Positions 1-11,131 of a DNA stretch of 64,000 nt are shown here, in pieces. This DNA is from Prostheceraeus crozeri. Lineage: Eukaryota > Platyhelminthes > Polycladida > Euryleptidae. The stretch lies in assembly GCA_907163375.1 (NCBI GenBank), contig CAJQUW010001446.1:682001-746000 (forward strand). The letters are read 5' to 3'. The translations under genes were made by a program, and so were the position numbers. Position 1 is the first letter of the stretch, and each line of letters starts with the position of its first letter. A model generated the notes under the pieces. It made no database searches. It saw nothing but the letters and a program-made list of their open reading frames with translations, and was not told where the DNA came from.

Positions 1-33
1 TTCGAATAGTGCCCATCACTGAAGAATACTCAC

Positions 34-288
34 ATTCCTTCACAAGTATTTCCACTTCACAGATATTGATCATTTCTTTTCTCCTCAAAACTATCCATCT
101 AGCAGAGAAGTTCTCCGGAGTCATAAGATAAATGTCAGGAACAACTTCGCGTCTGCTTCCTGTATTTCCAATTTCTGTGAACTGCGACCAATTCATGTTC
201 GCTCTTTCATTTTTCCGACCAGGAACAATATTTGGGATTTGTCGCAAACTTTTGGCAGCCAGAATTTCAATGTTATAAGCTAATTGAG
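34..288 (-). CDS. FTP-lectin gene, exon 3 (C-terminal half of lectin domain)
   Basis: Third recognised exon of a minus-strand secreted lectin. The acceptor is a T-rich tract ending TTTTCAG just above 288, and the exon opens with two bases that complete the split codon left by exon 2, so the frame runs through. The peptide begins QLAYNIEILAA, passes NMNWSQF and ends SARWIVLRR...NICEVEILVKE. That closing ARxxxL...CEVEI pattern is the last strands of a fucolectin/tachylectin-4/pentraxin (FTP) domain, an F5/8C-like beta-sandwich that binds sugars outside the cell. A GTGAGT donor at 33-28 fits the end of the domain and again leaves phase 1, so further exons probably lie to the left of the window. 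If the donor is not used, the frame stays open to base 1. The domain call is firm; ligand specificity is not known. Confidence 0.8.
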
Positions 289-1874
289 CTGAAAATAAAA
301 AGTAACGTTTAACAATTCAAAAATACAACAGAAACAGCAATTATGGGAATGAGAGTCCTTTCATTACAAAATAGATAATTCTGTAATGTACATGCAAATA
401 AATATTATGATAATTATTTATAGGTTTGAAATTTTGTAATGTCCATTGTATAATCCATTTCTGCTAACTGATATTTGATAAAGCTGAATTGCACCAAACA
501 TTTACAGCTTCTATATCAGAAAATGATTGATATTCAGTAGTTTCGCTTCTATTTACACATAATTATATACTTAATTATTCCTAAGATTTTTCCTACGCTG
601 TGGACTAATCGGTTGATGAGGTGAAACTGGGTGCACGACTCCAAAATAACAGGCCCGGAAAATTATTTTCTACACTTGGCCATCTTCAACGTTTTCCACA
701 ACGGGGTGGGGGATGGCAGCGATTTGGTCCTCTATCGCAATCTTGTTCAGGTCAATTGTAACTGCTTCGACTGTGCTTGATTCTTATTTATTGAAATGCA
801 AACGCTTCACTACTAAAACAAAAGTGAGATATAGGTCTATTATTCGAGTACCAAAACATTTCTACACCTTTTCAGAGATTCCAGTACGAAAAAGAGAAAT
901 TCAACTTGTTTTCCAGAATTAATAACCTGCTTTTAAGCTATCAATTCACAAATTTATGACATTACATTTTTCATTTTGACTTCTCATTTTTTTTTGTTCA
1001 CACTCAAGCTAACCCATTGGTTAGTTCATTCGTAAGTTTGCATGCACGTTCACCTCAACTATTGGCAATAAGTATTCCAATAATTAAACATCTACAAGGT
1101 GTTCTATCTTTATTCGAAGCGCAAGATAACTTGACACCAGAGATTCCGCATGTATCATAAATTATATTCATTATTAACAACATTGATGCCGATATTGTTC
1201 TCTTATTACTGGTACCTACGATATAGGTTTCAAACATCAGTGGGACAACATAAAATGTTTAGTGATTCAAATGAATAGTCATGCGTATGACTTAGAATAA
1301 AAAATATTGATTGTCAAACTGTTTTCATCTGAGTAACATATACATGTAATTCAATAGATTCGAAATAAATTTTTGAGCTGATAATAAGCTTATTTGAATT
1401 CAAACACAATAATTCAACATGGGTATCCGAATAAGTTAAAAATATAGCATTGCATTCAGAATCATCTAGCTGTCCGACATTCAACATGCCATTACTGAAG
1501 AAATATGATTTGTGGCGGCACAGCATCAATCTGCCCTCAAGTCTAAGCTTTCTCAGCTGCGGGCTTGCTACAGTAAAATTCAATCCATAATGGCAAGCTA
1601 ATATTGGTGAAAATGTTCCTAGTGGACAATTAACTTGAAATGCGGACAAATCATTGTTTCTTTCACCTGTTTGCTGTCTTGTGAATTTAGAAATTTCAGA
1701 GCTCTTTGATTTCTCAAGTAGTCATCTCCTGTTCTCTTTTGTTACTTAGTGATGTGAACATGCAGTTTGTTTCATTCTCTCGCAAATTATCACTGAAATT
1801 ACAACAAAGCTGAAAGTCTTGTTATGCAGTATAACTCTTGCAATGAGCTCCATTGTTGGCATATACGTAGATGA

Positions 1875-2077
1875 TTAAAAGATTTGGAAAAGCCAAGTAG
1901 AGGTTGGTAACTTTTTTTAAATTTATTTTATCGATATATTTCGGTTATTCAAGTGCCATAGCCATTTTCAAACATTTTTTCTTGAAAATGGCTATGGCAC
2001 TTGAATAGCCGAAATACATCGATAAATTAAATCAAAAAAAGTTACCAACCTCTACTTAGGTTTTCCAAATCTTTTAA
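1875..2077. repeat. Near-perfect 97-bp hairpin (foldback element)
   Basis: Arms 1875-1971 and about 1982-2077 are inverted copies with only a handful of mismatches, separated by about 10 bases. The transcript would be a single long hairpin. The right half contains TTGAAAATGGCT...AGCCGAAATACATCG. This resembles motifs found beside the PLE remnant at 38.1 and 52.3 kb, so the hairpin may be two head-to-head PLE terminal fragments. There is no coding potential. Confidence 0.75.
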
Positions 2078-2438
2078 ACATGAAAATTGGCCAAGGCATT
2101 TTCTCTCATACGTAGATGAGGTCAAAATTGATGCTCATGAAGGTTGAATCAGATTGGCAAACAGACAAGTTTGATAAAATCAATTTGACGGTTTTGAAGC
2201 ATCCCCAGGTTGCTTCAGAATGTTGAAACTGATTACACAATGTCAAACATATTTACTGATCGAGAAAAAGTCCGCGGAGGTAAATAGAAAATCATTTAAA
2301 ATCATTTAAAATCATTTAAACTTGATCCGGCATATCGAAATAATGAAACATGTTGCAATTTACTCTCCAGAAGCAGGCAGAAATCATCCCAAAAATGTTC
2401 GTATTTGAATCACTATTGTTCGAAATTGGATCTCTCTT

Positions 2439-2476
2439 GGACTTTGGACTCTTGGACTCTTGGACTCTTGGATCTT
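2439..2476 (+). repeat. TTGGACTC microsatellite at PLE 5' junction
   Basis: About four to five imperfect copies of TTGGACTC run straight into the truncated reverse-transcriptase frame. The array marks the 5' end of the inserted PLE copy. It may be a preferred target or have been made during insertion. Confidence 0.7.
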
Positions 2477-3329
2477 TGACTTCTCTACTCTTTATACAAA
2501 CTTAGATCAAGGTGCTATCAAGAATAATATTTTTTCCATCCTTGATCTCACATTCAATTCCACTAATCGTAGATACTTGTGTGTAGGATATGAGAAGTCG
2601 TTTTTCTCCAAAATCAAATATAAGGGGTATTCTTGTTATGACGTGGACTCTTTTAAGAAGGCTATTGATTTTATAGTGTCTGAAGTCTACATTTCTTTTT
2701 CCGGTTACGTGTTCAGACAAATTCGAGGAGTACCAATGGGAGGGAATTGCAGTCCTTTACTTGCCGACTTGTTTCTGTTAAATTGCGAATTTGCTTTTAT
2801 GAAACAATTGGTTAAAAATAAAAAGTTTGGACTAGCTAAATTATTGTCAAACACTTCGAGATATATAGACGATATATGCGTAATAAATTACAAGCATTTC
2901 AATACCTTAATTCCGAAAATTTACCCGATGGAGCTTCTTGCAGATAGAAACGGAGTCAATGACAAAGCCGTTGTTTACCTCGATGTGAGACTCCAATCTA
3001 GTAGAGACGGTCTTCGAACCTCAATATATCATAAAGTGGAAGATTTTGATTTCCCTGTTGTTCTGTTGACATTTCCAGACAGTGCAATACCTTATAACAT
3101 GGGAATTAATGTATTTGCCGGCCAGGTTTTACGTTATTGTCGCATCTGCTCACATCTTGAAGATCTAATTAAACGAATTAATATGACACTTTTTGTGATG
3201 AGCAGCAGAGGATATTGTAAGTCTAAAATGAAGGCATGTACTGAGAAAATCCTAACCGGTCATAACAATTTTCTAGTCAAGTTTGGATATTTCTCAGCCA
3301 GGCAGCTGACATCGCAGTGCGCATTTTAA
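2460..3329 (+). pseudogene. 5'-truncated Penelope-like reverse transcriptase (copy A)
   Basis: The last third of a PLE polyprotein: the RT palm and thumb plus the C-terminus. Visible motifs are FDFSTLYTNLDQ (residues 6-17, motif A with catalytic Asp), RQIRGVPMGGN (86-96, motif B) and RYIDDIC (134-140, motif C with the catalytic Asp pair). A VVYLDV segment and the closing SARQLTSQCAF follow. It aligns end to end with residues 556-840 of the longer PLE at 55.9-58.4 kb and has no internal stop. The first codons (TTG GAC TCT TGG ATC) are the TTGGACTC microsatellite, so this is a truncated insertion and not a gene with its own start. It lies in an intron on the strand opposite the host gene. A structured RNA motif follows about 210 nt after the stop. 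Confidence 0.88.
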
Positions 3330-3537
3330 ACAATATAATTAACACTGTTTTCTTAACATTTTTTTTTATTGGTTATACCATTTCAGTATTTCACACATAT
3401 ATTTTAGTTTGTTTTGGATGTATCCGTCTTTTGCGGTTGTTTTGTTTTTGTTTTTACTATTACTATCAGTATTACTTATTATTACACATATCATTACTGT
3501 ATTGATTTTAGAATGCCAGCCGCATATAAGTTTATGC

Positions 3538-3617
3538 GGGGCCCCGCCCGCCTGGGCTTGAGCGTTCAGGTAGAGGGGCCGAAACGCAACCAGGCGGGTA
3601 CCTGCTGACGACTGGCT
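3538..3617 (+). ncRNA. Structured RNA motif in PLE 3' UTR (copy A), hammerhead-like signature
   Basis: Stems seen: P1 CCCGCCTGG (3547-3555) with CCAGGCGGG (3590-3598); P2 GCGTT (3562-3566) with AACGC (3583-3587). Pseudoknot pairing K1 joins CAGGTA (3567-3572) to TACCTG (3599-3604), and K2 joins GGCCCC (3540-3545) to GGGGCC (3575-3580). The motif at 55313-55382 keeps P1, P2 and K2 by compensatory changes. Unpaired CTGACGA (3605-3611) and GAAA (3581-3584) match hammerhead ribozyme core strings, and K1 and P2 abut them as stems I and III would. The strand order is not a circular permutation of a normal hammerhead, so activity is only a hypothesis. Confidence 0.6.
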
Positions 3618-4239
3618 ATTGTTTTATTTGTTTTAACGTTTGTTCTTTTTTTTTTTTTTTTTTATCGCTAACTACCCTAGTGTGATGAATGGACTGTGTC
3701 GGTTACTGGTCTCCATGGGGTTGACATGGTGATTACTAAGTGTCTATTTATATATAAGTTCCTAATCAATCGAGCCTGAAACTTTGACCAAGGAGATCAC
3801 TTGTTAAGCGGCCTTGTACGATCTCGTACACTTAAGGGTGAAGTCCAGCCCGTATAGCGCTATGTTATGGACCCCCGGGTAGGTCCGCCCGGCACGCAAT
3901 CAGATCCGTCAAGTCTTTGTGCTTAAAGACCTTCATGCATTCATGCATTTGTCGAGGATCACAAGTCAGAGGACCATTAGGGGTAAGGTCCAGCCCCGCT
4001 TTAGAAGCGCTGAGTGAAAAATGGACTAGTGGGAAGGTCCTCCACACCGATCTCGTCAAGTTTGGCTCTAAACTGTAGTCCTAGGATAGTCAAAAGTTTG
4101 ACGCGCCTTGAACGTTTAATGTCTGCCGGTGGGAACGCACCACCTGTCCTCTTAAGGACAAACCTTAAGTCTTATTAACTATAAGTTTATTAAAATTATG
4201 AAACATGTAGACATCGTTATGGGAATGTCCCAGCTTCAA

Positions 4240-4340
4240 TTGTACGCATTTGAATCTCTCTTATACGTATTTGAATATCTCTTGTTCGAGATTGAAACTC
4301 TCTTATTCGAAATTAAATCTCTTTTGCTCGTACATACAAT
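4240..4340 (+). repeat. Degenerate ~25-30-bp tandem repeat
   Basis: About four copies of a unit like TACGTATTTGAATATCTCTT. Two similar units occur at 2398-2438, upstream of the truncated PLE. This suggests the PLE landed in, or carries, this repeat. Confidence 0.6.
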
Positions 4341-4476
4341 CACATATTTACATAACGCAACTGTACACAAATAGTATGTGAATCAATTCGTTTGATTGAT
4401 CAATTAATAATTAGTCAATTGTGTCATGATTTGATTTTGAATGAAGTGCCAGTCATGGTGCCAGCATTTCTATACA

Positions 4477-5166
4477 TCGGCAGCCAGAATGAGTTTCTGT
4501 AAGGAACGAGGCCGACTTTCACAGAATGACGTTTTCCCCATGCCTACTGCGAATCTGCACGTCTGTCGAGTTTTACCCGGCTGCTCCTAATTTCAGACAG
4601 GATCAAGAAAAAGGATGTTAATCCAATGGGACTGCACATTGACGTTTTCGGTTACAATGAAATTATCTACATGCATGTTTTCTCTTATTTAAGGAAAAGG
4701 TAATAAGTCTAGAGCCATATTTTTCAGGTCATTTTCTATCATGTCCATGTGTTACTATCATGTTTCTGATCTGCAATGCCTGCAAGATTGTGATTAAATG
4801 TGGATCAAATAGGCAAAAATGCTTGTGATTTCCGACATTAAGAGGCTTGCCAAATCGAAGTGTGCTTAGCTTCATAGACAGAGGTACACTGTACATGAAC
4901 ATGATAGGAAATGACCTAGAGACATTCCACGTTATAAATCATGGCTCTAGACTTTGTACTTTTCACTCAGTAAGAGAAATTAAAGAAAATTTCATTTTAA
5001 CCAAAAACTTCAATGTGCGTCCCATCTTTGATCCCATCTGGCAAGAAGAGGAGCTAACTAAAACTCGGCAGACGCGCAGATTCGTGGTAGGCACGGAGTG
5101 TACGTCATTCTATGAAAGTCTCATTTTCGGCATCTTTCCATGCAGAAACTCATCATGGCTGCCGGA
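4477..5166 (+). repeat. 690-bp MITE with ~200-bp inverted ends (copy 1)
   Basis: It begins TCGGCAGCCAGAATGAG and ends with the inverse, ATGGCTGCCGGA. The inverted similarity reaches about 200 bases inward, through GACAGGATCAAG and ATCCAATGG. A second copy lies at 29581-30283. The interior is shared by the two copies in opposite orientation, so this is a defined element and not a chance palindrome. It has no transposase frame; the 121-codon frame at 4847-5212 runs through the right inverted end and out of the element. No clear target duplication. Confidence 0.8.
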
Positions 5167-5233
5167 CTACTGGCAAATTTCAATAGAATGGAATGAAATA
5201 AGCGCTCCATAAAATTGCCATGCAAAAGACGTG

Positions 5234-5300
5234 CGGCTGGTAGAATTCGACCATGACTCAGGTTAACTAGACTTGCGCTCTATCAATTGAGCTACGAACC
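5234..5300 (-). repeat. tRNA-derived pseudogene or SINE head
   Basis: Read on the minus strand, the sequence starts GGTTCGTAGCTCAATTGATA, a good RNA polymerase III box A (TAGCTCAATTGATAGAGC). After about 34 nt comes GGTCGAATTC, close to box B. The outer seven bases pair with the 3' strand ACCAGCC at six of seven positions, like an acceptor stem. The anticodon and T arms are imperfect, so it is a decayed tRNA or the head of a SINE and not a working tRNA. It lies 67 bases beyond the 690-bp MITE. Confidence 0.5.
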
Positions 5301-7108
5301 GCTTACATGCGACTGCTTCAATTGGTAGGCCAGGATCAATCCATCACCATTACACATCAGTTGTCATAGCAACTATAATCAATGAATACACATCTTGTCA
5401 CAATTGAGACTTCCGACATTAAGGCAAGTGGCTGGGGATCGATTGTTTACCAAAGCATCTTAAATCATGTCGTAAATTAAACGAAGAAAACGATTGATGC
5501 TTTCATGCAACAAAAACACAAAATAGCGTTAAATAAGTCTAGTACGCACAGCAAATTTTATTTTTTACAAAATTCTATCCAGATTTCTATCCAAAAGAGG
5601 CAATCATTTGCAGATTTGAGAATGAATAATAACACGATTCGTTTCATAATGAATTTTCAATTTATCGTCTTCTCTAGAGATACACGCTCACATAATATGT
5701 TATGGCGTTTAATTTTCAGCACAGGTTTGCAAGAATCACAGCTTGTGGTTTTTGTTGACTGTGTCTTGATTAAGTAACGGTGTTGCATTGACGTCAGTCA
5801 ATGGAAAATGTTGCTTGCAGTTAACACCTCAGCATGTAATCGCCTATTACGTGAAGATAAATTATATATGTACTTCTAAAAACGCAGGAAAATTGAGTAT
5901 TTCATACTCAAGCTGGCAATCCGATTTCGCCTATGTTCCATCAGTCAACCCATCAATAATGCGATTAGTAAGCCATCAAATGAAATATTCTTTGCTATTT
6001 AAATATCCCTATCCTTCAAATATTGGGTCATTAACTGACTAATTTATCACATCGAAGTATAAAATCCGGTTTTAGTGCATAGACCGTTTGGCTTTCTCAA
6101 TGTTTGATTCAGTGCCCTGCTTTTCTCCTTAATAAACAATTGATGACCCAGTTTTTTGTCAAAAAGTGTTTTTTATAAAATCCGTATGATCGTGTGAATT
6201 TCTAATGAAATCTGTATACTTATAAATCTGACAATCATAATATTAAGCAGATACCATCACATTTGCATAAAAGATTGTCGCAAAAATACCAGATTTTTTA
6301 TACCATTCGATATATCCCCTAACTTAAATCCTTTGAAGCTTAAATGTCAGTAAAATTCACCATTTGTTTAAATTTTTACCGGCTAACTATGCACTAAAAA
6401 TCTGCAACTTAGATATTTTACAATTTTACAGAGAAATAGGACAGTAATTATCATTTTTAGCCTCACAAATTTCCTTGTCAATATGAATTTAAATCAAAAC
6501 AGAAGCATAAACTTCTGCCAAAATTTACTCAATTTCACTGACTCGTCGAGTAGTCGCACACTTCCACACATCGTGTGCACTTTCAAAGTCATAAGGCATA
6601 CTTGTGGACCACATGGTATCCCTGCAATTAGCTTTTGTGAACTGCTTATGCTCTTTGCCTGCAACTATTTTTTACAATGTGACGAGATATTTCAAAGACA
6701 TTTGGGTCTTTGCATCATTGTCTCTAAGATCCTATACCCTATTTAAAAACCCAATAGGCAGAAGCATGTTTCGTGTGGAGGCTGTCCTACATCATACTGC
6801 TAGTCATGATAATGATTAGAGCTGGTTGCTTACGCGTACAATTCACCATCATTAAGCCTAAAAAAAGATTCACAATAGTTATTTTTGATTTATATTCCGA
6901 GTGGGTAAAATCTTCCAATGAAATTGAACTATCAATCGTTTTCATTTTTAGAAGATCAAACGTTAAGGTAAATAGACGTACATCTATCTCTCATTCATTG
7001 ATGAGACACAGGTAACTGAAAAATTAACGATATCACGTATTCAGTTTACCATCTGTTGCAACTAATGCTCTGCACTTTAAAGTTTATTTTCCTTGGACAA
7101 ATCTTCTC

Positions 7109-7167
7109 TAGTGATGATGAAACAGTTTATGCAAAAACATTTTGAAAAACATACTTCATCATCACTA
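7109..7167. repeat. Short hairpin, possible MITE remnant
   Basis: TAGTGATGATGAA and its exact inverse TTCATCATCACTA are separated by about 33 bases. Nothing else in this stretch is recognisable. Confidence 0.4.
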
Positions 7168-9104
7168 CGCCTGTACATGTACAAGACGCCTTAAATAAGC
7201 AAATAATTATTTAGAGCGTGTCAATGAAATGACTCAATCATACGAAAGCGATATGACTTGTCGGTGTCGTCCAAAAACAACATAATTCTACAAGTTTTAG
7301 ATTATTTTACGCATGACTTACAGACTTAAAGGGCAATCATAACTACTCCTTGAGAAAATAGATATTCATTGAGAATGTGAAACAACGATGAACTTTTTTA
7401 AAACTACACAGTTAAGGTAGCCCATGTCAAAACTGGAAACTGACCGAGGAAGTTACGCGATGTGACGGCTACATATTTGTACAGTGTCATTTGCAGACAA
7501 TGGTTGCAAAGATTGAGATTGAGAAACTTTCGTTCGATCTCCCTACTTTTTGAAATTTGAAATTATTTTAAAGATTAGACTAGTTTCATTTTCAACCTTC
7601 AACAAATGCAAAACATAGTTAAAAAACGGCAAAGTTTGTTGTCCAAACTCAACTACAAAAAAATAAAAACTTCTTGAAGGCTTGTCGTAGATATGCAAAT
7701 CGTCTTAGCCTGAATCCAGTGAGCCTTAGCCCCCGTGTATACCTATTCTTATAATCTATCTGGTAACCAAACTGTCTGCATCAAAGTTATTGTGATCTAC
7801 TTTTAATAAACTAATTTGCATAAATCAAAATACAATATTGTCAAACGAATTTATTTCTTATTATTGTCAATAAAGGATTCGGACAGGATCACAACAATCT
7901 TGACTGCCACTTTACACGTATGCCTGCAATGTTAGCAGTATTAGTCAAAATAATCAGGAAATCATTATGAGCATGCCTATGTATATCACAGAATTTCATA
8001 TCTAGCGCAGGCCTATCTTGTTGCTGCCAGTGTATTTCATTGCTTTGCGCATTGAAGTAAATGTACACTAACTTTCAGGAACTAATTTCTTCAGACAGGT
8101 GCGGTGCATACATTAGCAATGATGACTATCGGTATATGGTCGATGAACCAGATTCTCTTGGACTCAGATGCAAAATATAGGAAACCTATCAAAAGCAAAG
8201 ATACATTGACGAGCTACACAACTACATTGCAGCGAACTTTGACCAATTGAAATCCTCTGTTTTAACACAAATTGCTTAGCATGGAGTTTGTTTTCTCAAT
8301 TTCTTTGGTCTTGTTGTAAAATTACATTGGGCATGCAATATTTTTCAAATATAAGTTTTAATCCAACCTTGAACCACGAGAATCAGCTTAAAAAATATGT
8401 TCAATCGAACATAAACATCTTGACGCAATCATAAATGCAATATACAGGACAACTCGATTTCAGCTATGTAAACAACTGTGAAACCAATGCATACTCCAAG
8501 TGAACAATTGTGGACCAAAAAAAGGAAAAGCAATTTTCCAGCATTACAGAACGCATTTTCCATCATTCAAACGAGAAACTGTTCGCGTTCATAGTGTAGA
8601 ATATTCTCATATGTAGAATCTGTTTTCTGCGCTAGCATGAATGGAGGGTTGTTTTATTCACATGATGAATAATATGATGATTCTGCCAAATCTTCCTCAC
8701 CGTAGGTACTCGTTTTAGGCTGCGGTTTTAGAAAATTTAGGAGTTAATTATACTAATTATATTAATTACATAATTATATCCGTAACAGAGAAATTAGGAA
8801 TTCTTGATGGAATGCTTTTCTTAGGTATCCTGTCGTTGTGTCACTGCGATGAATAGCTTCCAACATGCGTGCCATGAAACGATGCAGTTGGTGAGAACTG
8901 AGAACAACGCGGGTCGCCATTTGTTCATAAGGGGTTAGCCCTTTTTTGTATCCTTTGCATATAGGGTCCCCTCCCCCCTCCCAATTGTGCACAATCACCT
9001 TGAATTCTATGGGCTCAGAAAACAACTAGCGGAACAGCTCCTCAAAATTGCTTTGAGCTTGAAATGATTAAGTAATGCTCTTGTTTCTGAAAACACTGAC
9101 TAAC

Positions 9105-9335
9105 CTGTTGAATATGTGTCATTTCTTGTTCCGATTCGAATCGCACTAATGTCGACCAATTTCCCAAGGTCAATCAGAATCCAGTGCCAACCGTTGTCCG
9201 AATATTGAGGATTGGTAATTGGACAAAGACCGTGACCATTTAAATCTCCGTCGAATAATTCATATACGCTACTCACTCCTTCAATTGAAGAGCTCATCCA
9301 AACAACTGCACCACGAAGATCCAATGGCACAAAAC
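9105..9335 (-). CDS. FTP-lectin gene, exon 2 (N-terminal half of lectin domain)
   Basis: A 231-bp exon (77 codons, phase 1 to phase 1). The acceptor is AAAATTTCAG directly above 9335 and the donor is ACAG/GTTAGT at its lower end. With the base from exon 1 it reads GFVPLDLRGAVVWMSSS and YELFDGDLNGHGLCPIT, then HWILIDLGKLVDISAIRI, ending GTRNDTYST. This is the first half of an FTP/F5-8C lectin domain: LRG..SS at the first strand, the DG after the first helix, Cys before the T..., W..IDLG and R.D. The RxD half of the fucose-binding signature is present. The basic residue usually four after the Asp is not obvious, so fucose binding is uncertain. Exon 3 supplies the rest of the domain in frame. 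Confidence 0.85.
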
Positions 9336-10784
9336 CTGAAATTTTACGAAATTTAGGCTTGCAACAAATTCCCTTTTTGAAAGATTAAATACTAATATAA
9401 ATGCTTCTCTTTCAGAACATCAAAATACAAATGGAAGCACGAATTTTTAGAAATTCTAAAACACGAATTCGTTCAACTAATTAAGCCACCCTAACACCGC
9501 ATGATGCTTGTACATACTGCGCATAGAAAGTTACTCAATTTTGACCTGTTTTTAATTAGCTTCCTTCTGGTTATGTTGGTTTCTCAGTCATTTATTTGAT
9601 CTACAAGAAATTTTTAGTAAAGTCTGTTGATATTAATTCTCTGGAGGCTAGATTTTTACTCGAAAATACAAATCTAGAAAGATCGGAATATTCGAACTGC
9701 TATCATCCCTTGCGTCATCTATGATTGCAACATTGTTGACAGTCAAACAACAGTAGCATTGAAGTCAGTAGATATCTAAATAAGTCTGATTTATAGAAAT
9801 ACATCGACTATATTTCTTGGTAGTGCTCTATGGGTGGATGCGTGTGTCTTAAACAGAGTCTGGTGACAATCAAATGGAATCTTTAAGTGGAAAACATCAC
9901 CTCACACTAGGAAAATTTGTAATAAAATTAAACTTGATAATGAATATAAAAGATCAGAGGAGGATTCTAAACTAAATTTGGCAAATTAATTAGAAATTTT
10001 ATTGAAAAATATTCTTCAGTTTCATAGCTAGTATTATATCAGCGCCATGGTCGTGTGGCAGTATCTGCTTAGCACCTAGAAGACCTGTATTCTAACCTTC
10101 GTCGGTCAAAACCTAAGACTTTTAAAAGCACACTCTGCATTCTGGTGAAACGAGCAAAAGAATGAGAGTGGGATAACAAACAAAATCCAGGTTAAAGATA
10201 GAAGGTTTGTATGTCGGTAAAATTACATCAAAACTTGCGCTTCGACGATTATCTATATTTTGCACCGAATTTTAGGATGACCGACCACCATTCATCTTCG
10301 AGGAGAGCACAGCAATGCCACAGAAATTTTTCTTAATGAGATGAGGTTCTAAATAATCAATTTAATGCTATTCATGTTAAATAAATCCTATTAAATCCTC
10401 GGGCACATATAAGAAAGAAGCTTCTCTACTGTGTTTTTTGCATAAAAATGAAATTTTTTCACTTGCATTTCACTGATTTTATTCTTTTTCAATGATCGAT
10501 CTGAGGGGATCATCGGATTTATATAATTCCGCTGTGTCATAATGCTTGTACACCACAAAGGATTGACTAACGCAAAATATCTTCCATGACAGTTCTATTC
10601 ATTGGATTGGCAGTTTTGATCATTGTCTCATTATTATTTACTTGCGTAATTGCCGAGTTGGCGCATATTCAATTTAAATAAAACATTTTCGGTTTCAATA
10701 TCTAGAAAATAATTCTGTTCTAAAAACCGCGACGAGCTTGCGACGTCCTACGTCTTCTGAGGTCGATGTTACCGTCAGGAGCCT

Positions 10785-11131
10785 TTGTGTTGAGGTGTCT
10801 GTAAAGAGACAAGAGTGCCATTAAGAAGTTCTTTGCTTGTCCAATGTGAGTTGATCAAAATGTGAAGTCAGACTGTAGAAAGGTAATTCATGTTTCCTAT
10901 GAATTGTAGGCTTAAGCTGTGTGATTGCTTTTTGATTGATAAACTCACAGACACTCGAGACACAACATTCGGTGAAGCAAAAGCAATCACATAGCTTTAG
11001 CCTACAATCAATAGAAGACATGAACTGCCGCACTTTTCTACAGTCTAACATCACATTCCGATCACCTCACATTGTACAAGCAACACACTTTTTAATAGCA
11101 CTCATGTCTCTTTATAAACACCTTCACACGA
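10785..11131. repeat. MITE with ~150-bp diverged inverted ends
   Basis: GTAAAGAGACAAGAGTGCCA...CTTGTCCAATGTGAG on the left mirrors CTCACATTGTACAAG...GTCTCTTTATAAACACC on the right. The inversion continues to an inner match around GTAGGCTTAAGCTGTGTGATT (10906-10926) and its inverse near 10985-11008. The arms are roughly 85 percent alike by eye. The element encodes nothing, and its outer limits are approximate. Confidence 0.7.

Larger units (their letters stand above)
2443..4215 (+). mobile_element. Truncated Penelope-like element, copy A
   Basis: It comprises the RT fragment, a T-rich 3' UTR, the GC-rich structured motif (3538-3617) and a long non-coding tail with a run of T at about 3648-3663. 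The tail (3664-4190) is GC-richer than its surroundings and has no ORF I trust. The likely end is near TTATTAAAATTATGAAACAT at 4184-4203, by resemblance to sequence beside another PLE. Related short repeats of the form TTCGTATTTGAATC...ATCTCT lie on both sides (about 2398-2438 and 4240-4340). The exact 3' end is uncertain. Confidence 0.6.
289..9104 (-). other. Intron 2 of the FTP-lectin gene (8.8 kb)
   Basis: Bounded by a GTTAGT donor at 9104-9099 and the acceptor above 288. It holds a 200-nt hairpin (1875-2077), a truncated Penelope-like element (about 2440-4215), a 690-bp MITE (4477-5166), a tRNA-derived repeat (5234-5300) and a small hairpin (7109-7167). I see no convincing coding sequence at 289-1874, 5301-7108 or 7168-9104; the short open frames there have no recognisable domain. 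Confidence 0.65.

Noticed and set aside
3538-3617. Calling the PLE 3' motif a standard hammerhead ribozyme
   Set aside because: The core strings are present, but the segment order is the reverse cycle and CTGANGA is not followed by the stem II strand.
8774-9025. 83-codon minus frame next to lectin exon 2 as a further exon
   Set aside because: It has no recognisable domain and lies inside intron 2 between phase-matched exons.
10045-10130. tRNA-like SINE around GGTCGTGTGGCAGTATCTGC
   Set aside because: A box A-like string only; no box B at the right distance and no fold.
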